DNA from: Natranaeroarchaeum sp042663585
GTDB taxonomy: Archaea > Halobacteriota > Halobacteria > Halobacteriales > Natronoarchaeaceae
Length of the DNA stretch: 64,000 nt
Reading direction: 5' to 3'
Assembly (NCBI RefSeq): GCF_042663585.1
Contig: NZ_JBHTAN010000006.1
Location: forward strand, 2,971,205 to 3,035,204
Every line of letters begins with the position of its first letter. Position 1 is the stretch's first letter. Shown one piece after another: positions 9,640 through 18,590 of this stretch. The position numbers were made by a program, and so were the translations under genes. The notes beneath the pieces were generated by a model that was not told where the DNA came from, did not search any database, and was given only the letters and a program-made list of their open reading frames with translations.

Positions 9640-10661
9640 GCATGAGTAAAAACATCCTTGGTGATATCAAGGATGACGTGGTTCACGGCGCAAAGGCACC
9701 GATTAGGGCGGCGCGCGAACTCGTCGATACGGTGCGGGCGCTCCGCGACGGCCGGGCGTCCTATCGCGAAGTCGGACTGACCGCGGGCGCGACCCTCGGT
9801 GCAGTCTTGCTGCTGGTCGTGTTGCTGTTCCCGCTGTACTACATGATCAACGTAGCGCTGGCGGCTGGCACGGGCGCGGCGAGCCTGTACCAGGAGGGCT
9901 TTTTCGCCTCGCCGTCCGAGTGGAACCTCGGCGCGTTCGAGTGGCTGGTCCAGGAGTCCGGGTTCTTCTTTGACCCGTACCCCGGTTCCGCACCAACGGT
10001 CGGCTGGTGGGAAGGCTTCATGAGTTCGTATCTGGCCAACAGTATCCAGTTGGTCGTCCCGACAGTCGTGTTCTCGATGCTTCTGATCATCCCTGCCGCA
10101 TACGCGTTCTCGCGGCGGGAGTTCATGGGACGGAAGCCGCTACTGTACGGCTACGTGCTGTTGACACAGGTTGGCGGCGGGATCTCGATTGCGGCGCTGA
10201 TCGCGATCTACGTTGTGTTCAACCAGCTTGGGCTTCTGAATAGCTACCTCGCGGTTGCCGCGCTGTACGCGGCGGGAGCGATCCCGTTCAACACGTGGCT
10301 GCTGAAGACGTTCATGGACAACATCCCCGAATCCTACGAGGAGGCGGCGATCATGGACGGCGCCTCGCGGTGGCGCGTTGTCTGGGAGATCATCCTCCCG
10401 CTAGCGAAGCCAGGCCTCGCAGTCGTGTTCATCTTCGTCTTCCTGGCGGGCTGGAACGAGTTCATCCTGGCACAGATCCTGCTGAGCGCGGACAAACACC
10501 CGCTCTCGGTGGGGCTGTACTCCCTGGTCGACGAGTTCAGCACGCCATGGGGGCAGTTCTCGGCGTTCGCACTGATCTATGCGCTCCCGGTGGCGACGAT
10601 CTACTTCTTCAGCCAGCGGTACGTCGAGAGCGGACTGTCCTTCGGCGGTATGGAAGGATAG
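9636..10661 (+). CDS. malG: Sugar ABC transporter permease, MalG type
   Basis: The 341-residue inner-membrane permease has a basic N-terminal cytoplasmic arm, a first transmembrane segment at about residues 50-70, and a further set of segments. The EAA motif reads ESYEEAAIMDGASRWRVVWE. It starts inside the malF stop (ATGA overlap). It is the last gene of the malEFG operon, and 147 non-coding bases follow before pan. Confidence 0.9.
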   Translation: MSMSKNILGDIKDDVVHGAKAPIRAARELVDTVRALRDGRASYREVGLTAGATLGAVLLLVVLLFPLYYMINVALAAGTGAASLYQEGFFASPSEWNLGAFEWLVQESGFFFDPYPGSAPTVGWWEGFMSSYLANSIQLVVPTVVFSMLLIIPAAYAFSRREFMGRKPLLYGYVLLTQVGGGISIAALIAIYVVFNQLGLLNSYLAVAALYAAGAIPFNTWLLKTFMDNIPESYEEAAIMDGASRWRVVWEIILPLAKPGLAVVFIFVFLAGWNEFILAQILLSADKHPLSVGLYSLVDEFSTPWGQFSAFALIYALPVATIYFFSQRYVESGLSFGGMEG

Positions 10662-10776
10662 ACGGCTCGCTCTCTCGGTCCATTCCTTTTGCTGTCCGCG
10701 TACGGTTGTCGCAATCTCCGTGAAGGCGACGGCTCCAGCCCTTCGGTTCTGGACAGTGCTACCGGACCCAAAAGGC

Positions 10777-10787
10777 ACTTTTAACGT
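10777..10787 (+). promoter_or_regulatory. TATA element upstream of pan
   Basis: The sequence cacttttaacg is centred about 27 bases before the pan ATG at 10809. This fits a leaderless transcript and supports that start codon. Confidence 0.55.
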
Positions 10788-10808
10788 GGGCGACAAACGT
10801 TCATACTA

Positions 10809-12047
10809 ATGGCGCACAGCCCCTCTCTTCCGGATCGCCCCCGGCTCGATTTAGACCCCGACATGTCCGATTCCGAGCGTCTCGAGGCGTTACGGGAGCA
10901 TTTCGTCGAAATACTGCAGGTGAACGATGAGCTGACGGAACAGCTCGACTCGGCCGACGAACGGCGCGAGGAACTCCGCACGGAAGCGGACCACCTCGAA
11001 CGTGAGAACGAGGCGCTCAAGACGTCGTCGCTGTACATCGCGACGGTCGAAGAGCTCTCGGACGGCGAAGCGATCGTCAAACAGCACGGCAATAACCAGG
11101 AGGTTCTCACCGAACTCCCCCCGAGTATGGAGGACGACCTGGCCGCCGGCGACCGCGTCGCGGTCAACGACTCCTTCGGGATCCAGACGATCCTCGACGG
11201 CGAGACCGACGCGCGTGCACAGGCGATGGAGGTCGACGAGTCTCCCGACGTGACCTACGGCGACATCGGCGGCATCGACGAGCAGATCCGAGAGGTGCGC
11301 GAGGCCGTCGAGGAGCCGCTCATCAACCCCGAGAAGTTCCGCGAAGCCGGGATCGAGCCGCCGAGCGGCGTCCTGCTCTACGGTCCGCCGGGGACCGGCA
11401 AGACGATGCTCGCCAAAGCGGTGGCCAACGAGACCGACGCCACCTTCATCAAGATGGCTGGCTCCGAACTCGTCCGGAAGTTCATCGGCGAGGGCTCGCG
11501 ACTGGTCCGTGATCTCTTCGAGCTGGCGACCGAGCGCGAACCCGCCATCATCTTTATCGACGAGATAGACTCCATCGCGGCCAAACGCACCGAATCGAAG
11601 ACCTCCGGCGACGCCGAGGTCCAGCGGACGATGATGCAGCTCCTGAGCGAGATGGACGGCTTCGAGGCCCGCGGCGAGGTCCGGATTATCGCCGCGACGA
11701 ACCGCTTCGACATGCTCGACCGGGCGATTCTGCGCCCCGGCCGGTTCGACCGCCTCATCGAGGTGCCCGAACCGGACTTCGAGGGCCGCGAGCAGATCCT
11801 GCAGATCCACACCCGTGGGATGAACCTTGCAGATGACGTCGACTTCACCGAACTGGCGGGCGACACCGAAGGCCACAGCGGTGCCGAGATGGCCAGCCTC
11901 GCGACGGAGGCGGGCATGTTCGCCATCCGCGAGGACCGTACGGAGGTCCGAATGGCGGACTTCGAGGCCGCTATCGACAAGCTTGCGGACGACGACGGCG
12001 CGGGCGAGGCTATCACGTCGCCGGGCTACGTCGACTACGCGTACTGA
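10809..12047 (+). CDS. pan: Proteasome-activating nucleotidase (PAN), AAA ATPase
   Basis: The 412-residue protein matches PAN throughout. An N-terminal coiled coil spans about residues 20-75 and an OB domain residues 75-135. The AAA module has Walker A GPPGTGKT, Walker B IIFIDEID, an arginine-finger region (LRPGRFDR) and a C-terminal helical domain. PAN hexamers unfold proteins and feed them to the 20S proteasome. The C-terminus reads GYVDYAY. The canonical HbYX gate-opening motif needs a penultimate Tyr, and here that position is Ala. It is transcribed alone from its own promoter. Confidence 0.95.
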   Translation: MAHSPSLPDRPRLDLDPDMSDSERLEALREHFVEILQVNDELTEQLDSADERREELRTEADHLERENEALKTSSLYIATVEELSDGEAIVKQHGNNQEVLTELPPSMEDDLAAGDRVAVNDSFGIQTILDGETDARAQAMEVDESPDVTYGDIGGIDEQIREVREAVEEPLINPEKFREAGIEPPSGVLLYGPPGTGKTMLAKAVANETDATFIKMAGSELVRKFIGEGSRLVRDLFELATEREPAIIFIDEIDSIAAKRTESKTSGDAEVQRTMMQLLSEMDGFEARGEVRIIAATNRFDMLDRAILRPGRFDRLIEVPEPDFEGREQILQIHTRGMNLADDVDFTELAGDTEGHSGAEMASLATEAGMFAIREDRTEVRMADFEAAIDKLADDDGAGEAITSPGYVDYAY

Positions 12048-12234
12048 CGCCCCCGCGTCGGGTCATCTCCCCCTGTTTCTGACTGCCTGATCGGCAACTG
12101 TCTGTTGCCCGTCTGGGACGCACGGGGAGGTACTCTACTCACATACGAACCTCTACGGAAGGCGAATCCGGACTATTTCATAACTACCGTTATACCGGCT
12201 TCGGTCGAATTTTACACCCCGTGGGGACTATCCG

Positions 12235-12840
12235 ATGAAAGATGTAACTGAACCACTATCAGTCACAGTCTACGTTCGTCCCGCACAGCTACTGGATCCG
12301 ATAGATGCAAAGATCGATACCGTCCAGCAGCTCGAATCGGCCGGGAAGGTCGATTCACTTTCGATACATGCGTGGCCCGACAAGATAACGCTCTCCGAAA
12401 AGACGCCGTACGCAGAGGCAATCGAGGAGTTCCGAAAGATGGAGGCCTGGGCCGACGAGCAAGACGTGAGCATTCGCCCGCCCTTCGACGTTCGCACCAC
12501 CACGTCCTCGTTCACGAACGAGACGAAAACGATCCTTCGGACGCCGATCATGTGTCTCGCAGTGTACGCCGACAACCGGCTTGCAAACGTCTTCCCGCAC
12601 TCGCGCAGTGAGGAACAGTACAGCGTCACTGACGCAATTGCGGCCCTCAGAACTGGCGATATCGATCTGTTCTCGTTCGATGCCGACCGCGCCACACAGG
12701 TACCGGAACGGTGTTCGGAGTGTGGCGCGCTGCTCACGAACGTTCAGGGGCTTGGGGTCTGTCACGACTGCGACCGGATCGAACTCGGTGGCCCCGCCGA
12801 CGAGGAGGCAGCACGCCCTCAGCTCCTCTCCCAGGACTGA
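12235..12840 (+). CDS. Haloarchaeal conserved protein with C-terminal zinc ribbon
   Basis: The 201-residue protein is not assigned a function. The first ~150 residues are a mixed alpha/beta region (VTVYVRPAQLLDPIDAKI, VDSLSIHAWPDKITL). The C-terminal part has CSECG and CHDC about 15 residues apart, a likely zinc ribbon. Such proteins are common in haloarchaea and often regulatory, but no DNA-binding helix is obvious. A TATA-like aattttaca lies at 12208-12216. It is monocistronic, between pan and a lipoprotein gene. Confidence 0.7.
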   Translation: MKDVTEPLSVTVYVRPAQLLDPIDAKIDTVQQLESAGKVDSLSIHAWPDKITLSEKTPYAEAIEEFRKMEAWADEQDVSIRPPFDVRTTTSSFTNETKTILRTPIMCLAVYADNRLANVFPHSRSEEQYSVTDAIAALRTGDIDLFSFDADRATQVPERCSECGALLTNVQGLGVCHDCDRIELGGPADEEAARPQLLSQD

Positions 12841-12910
12841 ATCGTCGATAGCTCAAACGCGCGTTTCATTTATCAACGGCTTTAGAAGTAGTCGGCGTCT
12901 TGTCTCGGGT

Positions 12911-13861
12911 ATGCAACGACGGAGACTGCTGTCAGTGGTCGGCTGTGCGCTGGCGACGACCGCTGGCTGTATCGAGGACCGTACCCCCGTCGGCGACGAA
13001 AACGGCGACCCCGAACCGGAGAACGGATCCGATGGCGATGAAGACGCTGTCGCGGGGGCACTCGCCGACTGGGATCTGGCAGTCGGCGTGGACAGTTCCG
13101 CCGAACCGGACGAGTATCCCAGTGTCGAGTTCGGCGAGGACGCCGTTACCGTCACCGGGCGGATGCTGATCGGCTCCAGTAGCTGTAAGACGATTGCCGC
13201 GACGACGGTCGACTACGACGCCGACGCGGCGCGTCTCGACGTGGTCCTCGAGGACGCCGAGGCCGAGGACGACTCGCCGGAGGACGAACCTCGCAACTGC
13301 ACGGACGACATCTCGAGCGAGTCGTACGAACTCACCGCCCGGTTCGACGAGAGCGTCCCCGAGACCGTCCGGGCGGTCGAAGACCTCCGGGATGCGCGCC
13401 GCGAGATCATTGTCGGTCGTGACGGCGTTCGGGACCGATCCAGGGATGGACCCACCACCGTCGAGTCGCCGCCGGAGGGAATCGACGATACCTCCCTCGA
13501 GGTCGACCGTGGAAGCCTGGCGGCGGTCGGCGAGTCGCCCGAGATCAGCATCGAGGACGCGGTCACCATCGAAGGGACGCTCGTCGTCGGCTCAAGCAGT
13601 TGCAAGACGACTGGCGTCACTGACCTCTCCTACGACGCCGACGCTTCGGAACTCGATCTCACCGTGGAAGACGTCGAGGTCGATGACGCCGACGGGGCGT
13701 GTACTGCCGACGAGTCGGTCGACGACTACCGGCTGACGATCGAATTCGCCGGGAGCACTCCCACGACGGTCTCGATGACCGAGCGCGGCCGGGAGGGGAC
13801 TCGCAGCGTCAGCGTCGCACAGAACAGTGTGAGCGAGGACGACGCCGGGCAGGGATCGTAA
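12911..13861 (+). CDS. Tat lipoprotein with two tandem repeat domains
   Basis: The 316-residue secreted lipoprotein has an N-terminus with QRRRLLSVVG followed by the lipobox TTAGC, with Cys20 as lipid anchor. An acidic linker follows. The mature part is an internal duplication of about 110-120 residues. Each copy has a strand entering (L/V)GSSSCKT, then YDADA..LD and a second Cys, then (D/E)SY/DYxLT and a TV motif. Paired cysteines suggest one disulfide per domain. The start at 12911 is chosen because it begins the signal peptide; the open frame extends further upstream. Function unknown; it may be a surface binding protein. Confidence 0.75.
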   Translation: MQRRRLLSVVGCALATTAGCIEDRTPVGDENGDPEPENGSDGDEDAVAGALADWDLAVGVDSSAEPDEYPSVEFGEDAVTVTGRMLIGSSSCKTIAATTVDYDADAARLDVVLEDAEAEDDSPEDEPRNCTDDISSESYELTARFDESVPETVRAVEDLRDARREIIVGRDGVRDRSRDGPTTVESPPEGIDDTSLEVDRGSLAAVGESPEISIEDAVTIEGTLVVGSSSCKTTGVTDLSYDADASELDLTVEDVEVDDADGACTADESVDDYRLTIEFAGSTPTTVSMTERGREGTRSVSVAQNSVSEDDAGQGS

Positions 13862-13892
13862 CGCCTTATCGGCCCGGTCACCTCGTTCCGGT

Positions 13893-14372
13893 ATGGACAC
13901 GATTCGGATCGTCTGGGGCGTCGGTGACGGCCCCACCGAGATGGCGTCGTACGACGCCGCGCTGGCCGATGCCGGCGTTCACAACTACAATCTCGTCACC
14001 GTCTCCTCGATGATTCCCGCCGAGGCCGAAATCGAAGTCGCAGATACTGCGCCCTACCTCGGTCCGCCGGGCAACCGCCTGACGGTCGTCCAGGGTCGGG
14101 CGACCGCAACCGCGGGCGAGTCGATCAGCGCCGGCCTCGGCTGGGTGCGATCAGCCGAGGGACCGGGCCTGTTCTACGAGGCCGCGGACCGCGTCCCCGC
14201 CGAGATGACGAGCAAGCGCGTTCTCGACGGACTCGATGCGGGCCAGACGCTCCGCGACTGGACGTTCGGCGAGCCCGAAACGCGGGTCGTCGAGGCCGAG
14301 GCCGCCCACGAGGAGTATACGACCGTGCTCGTGCTGGCGACCTACGGCCACAGCGAGTCGATGCTGGAGTAA
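13893..14372 (+). CDS. pdaD: Pyruvoyl-dependent arginine decarboxylase
   Basis: The 159-residue protein matches PdaD, which decarboxylates arginine to agmatine for polyamine synthesis and, in haloarchaea, agmatidine tRNA modification. The self-cleavage site is the Ser38-Ser39 pair in NLVTVSSMIPAEAEI. Cleavage there makes alpha and beta chains and converts the serine to the pyruvoyl cofactor. Length and the C-terminal EYTTVLVLATYGHSESMLE are typical. It begins 31 bases after the lipoprotein gene and may be co-transcribed. Confidence 0.93.
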   Translation: MDTIRIVWGVGDGPTEMASYDAALADAGVHNYNLVTVSSMIPAEAEIEVADTAPYLGPPGNRLTVVQGRATATAGESISAGLGWVRSAEGPGLFYEAADRVPAEMTSKRVLDGLDAGQTLRDWTFGEPETRVVEAEAAHEEYTTVLVLATYGHSESMLE

Positions 14373-14436
14373 CCCGTCAGCATCCGTCACGTCGAGACGA
14401 CAGCTAAATACCGGTCGAATCACACGTTTTCCACAG

Positions 14437-15855
14437 ATGTCTCTCCCCGCTCCGTCCAGACGAGTCCGGCTTACAGTCGCTCTCGGTGGGCTAGGGCTGG
14501 TTCTGCTGGCCCTGGTCGACGTCGTCGCTGCCTCGAACGTCGTCGCGGGACTGGAGGGCCAGCGCGGCGACGTCGCAGTGCCGACGTGGCTGTTCTTGCT
14601 CACGGGCGGGGCGGTGATTGCCGCCTCCGCGATGCTCTCGATGCTGATGACCGACCGGCAGTTCGTCGGCTCCTATCACACGTGGTCGAAACGCCCCATA
14701 GTTCCGTACAGTGACACGGTGCTCGCGGCTGTCGGCGCTGCCGGCGCGGTCCTCTCGGCGCTCGCGCTCGTCCTCGTCGTCTACACCGGCTTCACCGGGC
14801 CACCGTTCGGAAGCGCGAGTTTCGCCGTCCTGTTCGTCTTCGTCGGCATCCGGTCGGGGCTGACGATGGTCGCGTATCTCGTCGGCAACCCCTGGCCGAC
14901 GATCAACCCCTGGCGGCGCGTCGCCGAACGATTGCCCAACGGGTTTGTCGAGTATCCCGACGTGGGCCAGTGGCCCGCGGTCGCTGCGTTGCTCGCCCTG
15001 ATCTGGGTCGAGGTGATCGCCCCGGTCACCGAAGCGCCCGCGGTACTGGCGTGGGGTGTCCTCGGCTACAGCCTGTACACGCTGGCCGGTGCAGTGCTGT
15101 TCTCGCCCGAGACCTGGTTCCGGCATGCCGATCCGCTCTCGCTGTGGTTCCGCTTTTACGGTGCTGTCGGGCCGCTCCAGCGCGGCGAGGAGGGCTGGTC
15201 GCTGCGCCTGCCGGGCGCTCGGTTGGGCGAGTCGGAACTGCTCGCCGACCGCTCCGGCGTCGCCTTCGTCGTCCTGCTCGTCTGGGAACTGACGTTCAGC
15301 GGGCTGGTCGTCACTTCCCCGGGCGTCTCGACGGTCGAGTCGCTCGTCGAAGCGGGGGTACCACCGCTTGCGGCCTACCTACTCCTGCTCGTGGCAGGGT
15401 ATGGACTCTTTCTCGGCCTGTACAGACTCGCGTCCCGCCTCGCGCGTCGCCGCGCGGAGACGTACCTGTCCGTCCGGACGCTCGGCCTTCGGTTCGCGCC
15501 GCCGCTGCTCGCCATCGCGGCGGGCTACCATCTCGCTCACTACTTCAATTTCTTTATCGCGCTGAGTCCGTCGCTGTGGACCGCGGTCACGAACCCCCTC
15601 TCACCGCCTGCCCCGCCCGCGTTCACTCAGGTCGTGCTTCCGGCGTGGGTCGACCTGCTCGAAGTCGCCTTCGTCCTCGCGGGGCACGTCCTCGCTGTCT
15701 GGGTCGCTCACGCGACGTCGTTCGACCTGTTCCCCGGCCGTCTCCAGGCGATCCGAAGCCAGATCCCCTTCGTCGCCGTGATGGTGCTGTACACGATGAT
15801 TTCGCTCTGGCTGCTCTCGATGCCGACCGTCGAACTACCGTACGTTCAGGCGTGA
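14437..15855 (+). CDS. Polytopic membrane protein, function unknown
   Basis: The 472-residue protein has roughly ten hydrophobic segments starting at about residues 10-30. Recognisable but unassigned motifs are NPWPTINPWRRVAERLP near residue 150 and a His-rich helix AGYHLAHYFNFF near residue 370, which could bind a metal or cofactor. The start ATG at 14437 follows a cacacgttttcc element and begins the first hydrophobic segment; the longer upstream open frame overlaps pdaD and is rejected. It is a conserved haloarchaeal-type membrane protein that I cannot link to a pathway. Confidence 0.7.
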   Translation: MSLPAPSRRVRLTVALGGLGLVLLALVDVVAASNVVAGLEGQRGDVAVPTWLFLLTGGAVIAASAMLSMLMTDRQFVGSYHTWSKRPIVPYSDTVLAAVGAAGAVLSALALVLVVYTGFTGPPFGSASFAVLFVFVGIRSGLTMVAYLVGNPWPTINPWRRVAERLPNGFVEYPDVGQWPAVAALLALIWVEVIAPVTEAPAVLAWGVLGYSLYTLAGAVLFSPETWFRHADPLSLWFRFYGAVGPLQRGEEGWSLRLPGARLGESELLADRSGVAFVVLLVWELTFSGLVVTSPGVSTVESLVEAGVPPLAAYLLLLVAGYGLFLGLYRLASRLARRRAETYLSVRTLGLRFAPPLLAIAAGYHLAHYFNFFIALSPSLWTAVTNPLSPPAPPAFTQVVLPAWVDLLEVAFVLAGHVLAVWVAHATSFDLFPGRLQAIRSQIPFVAVMVLYTMISLWLLSMPTVELPYVQA

Positions 15856-15951
15856 GACCCGCCCTAGACTGCTTAACGACGGCGTATTCCGGAGACGGGC
15901 CCGGGACGAGATGAGAAAACTTATTCGGGGGCCACGCAGAGACACGGGCAT

Positions 15952-16830
15952 ATGAGACAGTTCGATGTACCGGAGATCGATTATGACCGGTACACGAATC
16001 GCCAACTGGCGGCCGTTCCGTTGGCCGTGTTGGCGGTCGCGCTTGCAGTCGTTATCGGTTGGTGGGTGTTTACCGGCGCACCCGCCACGTTAGGTATTGA
16101 TTTCGCTGGTGGAACGGAACTTACAATCGAGACGACTGACGACCGGAGTACTATCGAGGGGGCGTTCAACGAAGAGGTAGAGAACATTAGAACGACGGGG
16201 ACCTCCAATCAGTATATCCTGGAGTTCAGGTCCGACGATGCGGAGGGGATCGAACAACAGGCCGAAGCAGACCTGACCCCGGCTAACGGGAACGATGATG
16301 TCGTCCAGGAGGCGAGCACGTTCTCGGCTAGCTTCGGGGGCGACAATCAGCGGACAGCGCTGTACGGTATCGTCATCGCCTTCGTCGGGATGGGTACGCT
16401 GGCGTTCGCCCTGTTCCGGACGTTCGTTCCGAGCATCGCCATCGTCATCTCCGCCTTTTCGGACATCGTGATCCCGGTCGCAGTCATGAACGTGCTCGGG
16501 ATACCGCTGTCGCTGGGAACCGTCGCTGGCCTGCTGATGCTGATCGGGTACAGCGTCGACTCGGACATCCTGTTGAACAACCACGTCCTGCGCCGGAGCG
16601 GCGACTTCTACGAGAGCACCTACCGCGCCATGCAGACCGGCGTGACGATGACCGTGACGTCGATGTCCGCGATGGCGGTCCTCACCGTCGTCGCCTACAT
16701 CTTCGGGATCGGAATCCTGTGGCAGATTGGCCTCGTGCTCGTGGTCGGACTGCTGGCTGATCTGATGAACACGTACATGCTCAATCTGAGTCTACTTCGC
16801 TGGTACAAGTTCGAGGGGATCAACCGATGA
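15952..16830 (+). CDS. secF: Protein translocase subunit SecF
   Basis: The 292-residue membrane protein has the first transmembrane segment at residues ~20-42. It is followed by LGIDFAGGTEL, the hallmark SecF/SecD box, then an external domain and five more helices. Conserved SecF residues are in TVAGLLMLIGYSVDSDILLNN. With SecD it uses the ion gradient to complete Sec-dependent export. Its stop overlaps the secD start (ATGA). Haloarchaea lack SecA, so here SecDF works with the SecYE channel. Confidence 0.95.
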   Translation: MRQFDVPEIDYDRYTNRQLAAVPLAVLAVALAVVIGWWVFTGAPATLGIDFAGGTELTIETTDDRSTIEGAFNEEVENIRTTGTSNQYILEFRSDDAEGIEQQAEADLTPANGNDDVVQEASTFSASFGGDNQRTALYGIVIAFVGMGTLAFALFRTFVPSIAIVISAFSDIVIPVAVMNVLGIPLSLGTVAGLLMLIGYSVDSDILLNNHVLRRSGDFYESTYRAMQTGVTMTVTSMSAMAVLTVVAYIFGIGILWQIGLVLVVGLLADLMNTYMLNLSLLRWYKFEGINR

Positions 16831-18464
16831 GCGTGCGCGACAAGATCCGCAACAACTGGCGGGTCCTGATGCTCGCCTCGCTGATCGGGATATCGTGTTT
16901 CTTCCTGTTCGTCCCCGGGGCGGGTTTCGGCGACTCGCTCGGGGAGAGCGAACAGGGCGAGACGACCGCTAGCTGGTCGAACATCCAGTACGGTATCGAA
17001 CTCTCCGGCGGTGCACGCGTTCGTGCGCCGGTGATCGGGATGACCGCCGAAGGCATTAGTATCGACGCCGGTGGGGGACAGACGACTTCGGAACTCAACG
17101 GCGAGGTCGAATCGGCGGTGCACGAGGAACTCGTCGCCAATAACGAGAGTCTAGACCTCGCACAGCGAGAAGTCTCTGCGAGCGTCAGCGGCGACAGCGT
17201 TCAGGACCGGACCGTCGAGGTGTTCCACCCGGACGTCAGCGAGGATGATCTGGTACTCGCAGTCGAGAACGCCGGCTATGCTGGCGAGGACACGGAAGTT
17301 AGAAACGGCGTAACGGCCGAAACGCGCCAGTCGATGATCGATATCCTCGACAGTCGGATGGGCGAGTCCGGCTTCGACGGTGGGACTGTTCGCCAGGACA
17401 ACGCTGGCGGCCAGAACTACATCGTCGTGCAGTCGCCCGGGACGTCGACCGCCGAACTGCGCGAACTGATCCGCGATCAGAACCTCGTCGAAATCGTCGC
17501 TCACTACCCCGCCGACAACGAGGCGGGCTACGAGGAACAGGTCGTGCTCACACCCGAGGACATCAGGTCGGTGTCGACCATCGAAGAGGAACAGGCCGGT
17601 GGCCGGACCCAGTTTCGGGTTCCGGTCGTCGTGACGGACGACGCCGCGCCGGAGTACATGAATACGCTGGTCGAGACCGGGATCACGTCCGATCAGGGCG
17701 TCCAGGCAGGCTGTGCTCCGGTCGACCAGACCGACCCGCCGTACGGCTACTGTCAGTTGATCGACCTCGACGGGGAGACGATCAGCGGTCTCGGGATGCA
17801 GCCGGGTCTCGCCCAGCAGTTCAACGACGGGACGTGGGTGAACAACCCGACGTTCGTCGCGACGTCGCCGGACCGCCAGACTGCCGAGGACATCAAGGTC
17901 AGCCTGGAAGCCGGGAGCCTGCCGACGACGCTGGATCTCGACGAGGGGACCAGTCAGACCATCACCTCGGACCGGGCCAGTCAGTTCAAAAGCTACGCCC
18001 TGCTTGCCGGCGTGCTCGCCGTGCTGACGGTGGTGCTGATGGTGTTCCTCCGCTACGGTGATCCGCGTGTCGCCGCACCGATGTCGCTCACCGCGCTCTC
18101 TGAGGTGCTCCTCCTCCTCGGGTTCGCAGCAGCGATCCAGTTACCGCTCGACCTCTCTCACGTCGCCGGGTTTATCGCCGTCGTGGGGACCGGGGTGGAC
18201 GACCTGATCATCATCGCCGACGAAGTGATGGCCGAGGGCGATGTCTCCTCCCAGCGCGTGTTCGATACCCGGTTCCGGAAAGCGTTCTGGGTCATCGGCG
18301 CGGCCGCCGCGACGACCATCATCGCGATGAGTCCGCTCGCGTTCCTCTCGCTTGGGGACCTGCGCGGCTTCGCGATCATCACCATCATCGGTGTGCTGAT
18401 CGGGGTGTTCGTCACCCGCCCGGCCTACGGGAGCATCCTCCGACGGGTCAAGACGGAGCGGTAG
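16827..18464 (+). CDS. secD: Protein translocase subunit SecD
   Basis: The 545-residue protein has one N-terminal transmembrane helix (residues ~12-32) and GIELSGGARVRAPV, the SecD form of the conserved box. A large external domain spans residues ~90-380. Five helices follow, with VVGTGVDDLIIIADE and GDLRGFAIITIIGVLIGVFV. It is translationally coupled to secF by a four-base overlap and forms the SecDF complex with it. Length and order are typical of archaeal SecD. Confidence 0.95.
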   Translation: MSVRDKIRNNWRVLMLASLIGISCFFLFVPGAGFGDSLGESEQGETTASWSNIQYGIELSGGARVRAPVIGMTAEGISIDAGGGQTTSELNGEVESAVHEELVANNESLDLAQREVSASVSGDSVQDRTVEVFHPDVSEDDLVLAVENAGYAGEDTEVRNGVTAETRQSMIDILDSRMGESGFDGGTVRQDNAGGQNYIVVQSPGTSTAELRELIRDQNLVEIVAHYPADNEAGYEEQVVLTPEDIRSVSTIEEEQAGGRTQFRVPVVVTDDAAPEYMNTLVETGITSDQGVQAGCAPVDQTDPPYGYCQLIDLDGETISGLGMQPGLAQQFNDGTWVNNPTFVATSPDRQTAEDIKVSLEAGSLPTTLDLDEGTSQTITSDRASQFKSYALLAGVLAVLTVVLMVFLRYGDPRVAAPMSLTALSEVLLLLGFAAAIQLPLDLSHVAGFIAVVGTGVDDLIIIADEVMAEGDVSSQRVFDTRFRKAFWVIGAAAATTIIAMSPLAFLSLGDLRGFAIITIIGVLIGVFVTRPAYGSILRRVKTER

Positions 18465-18590
18465 CCGCCGCAGTCTACCTTCGGTTCTGATCCACACACC
18501 CATCTCTCCTTATTCTACTAGTTGTTCAAGCGTTGGGTCTAAATATCTCTAGATTGTTGGCTTCTCTTGAGAACAGGTGACCATACATCC

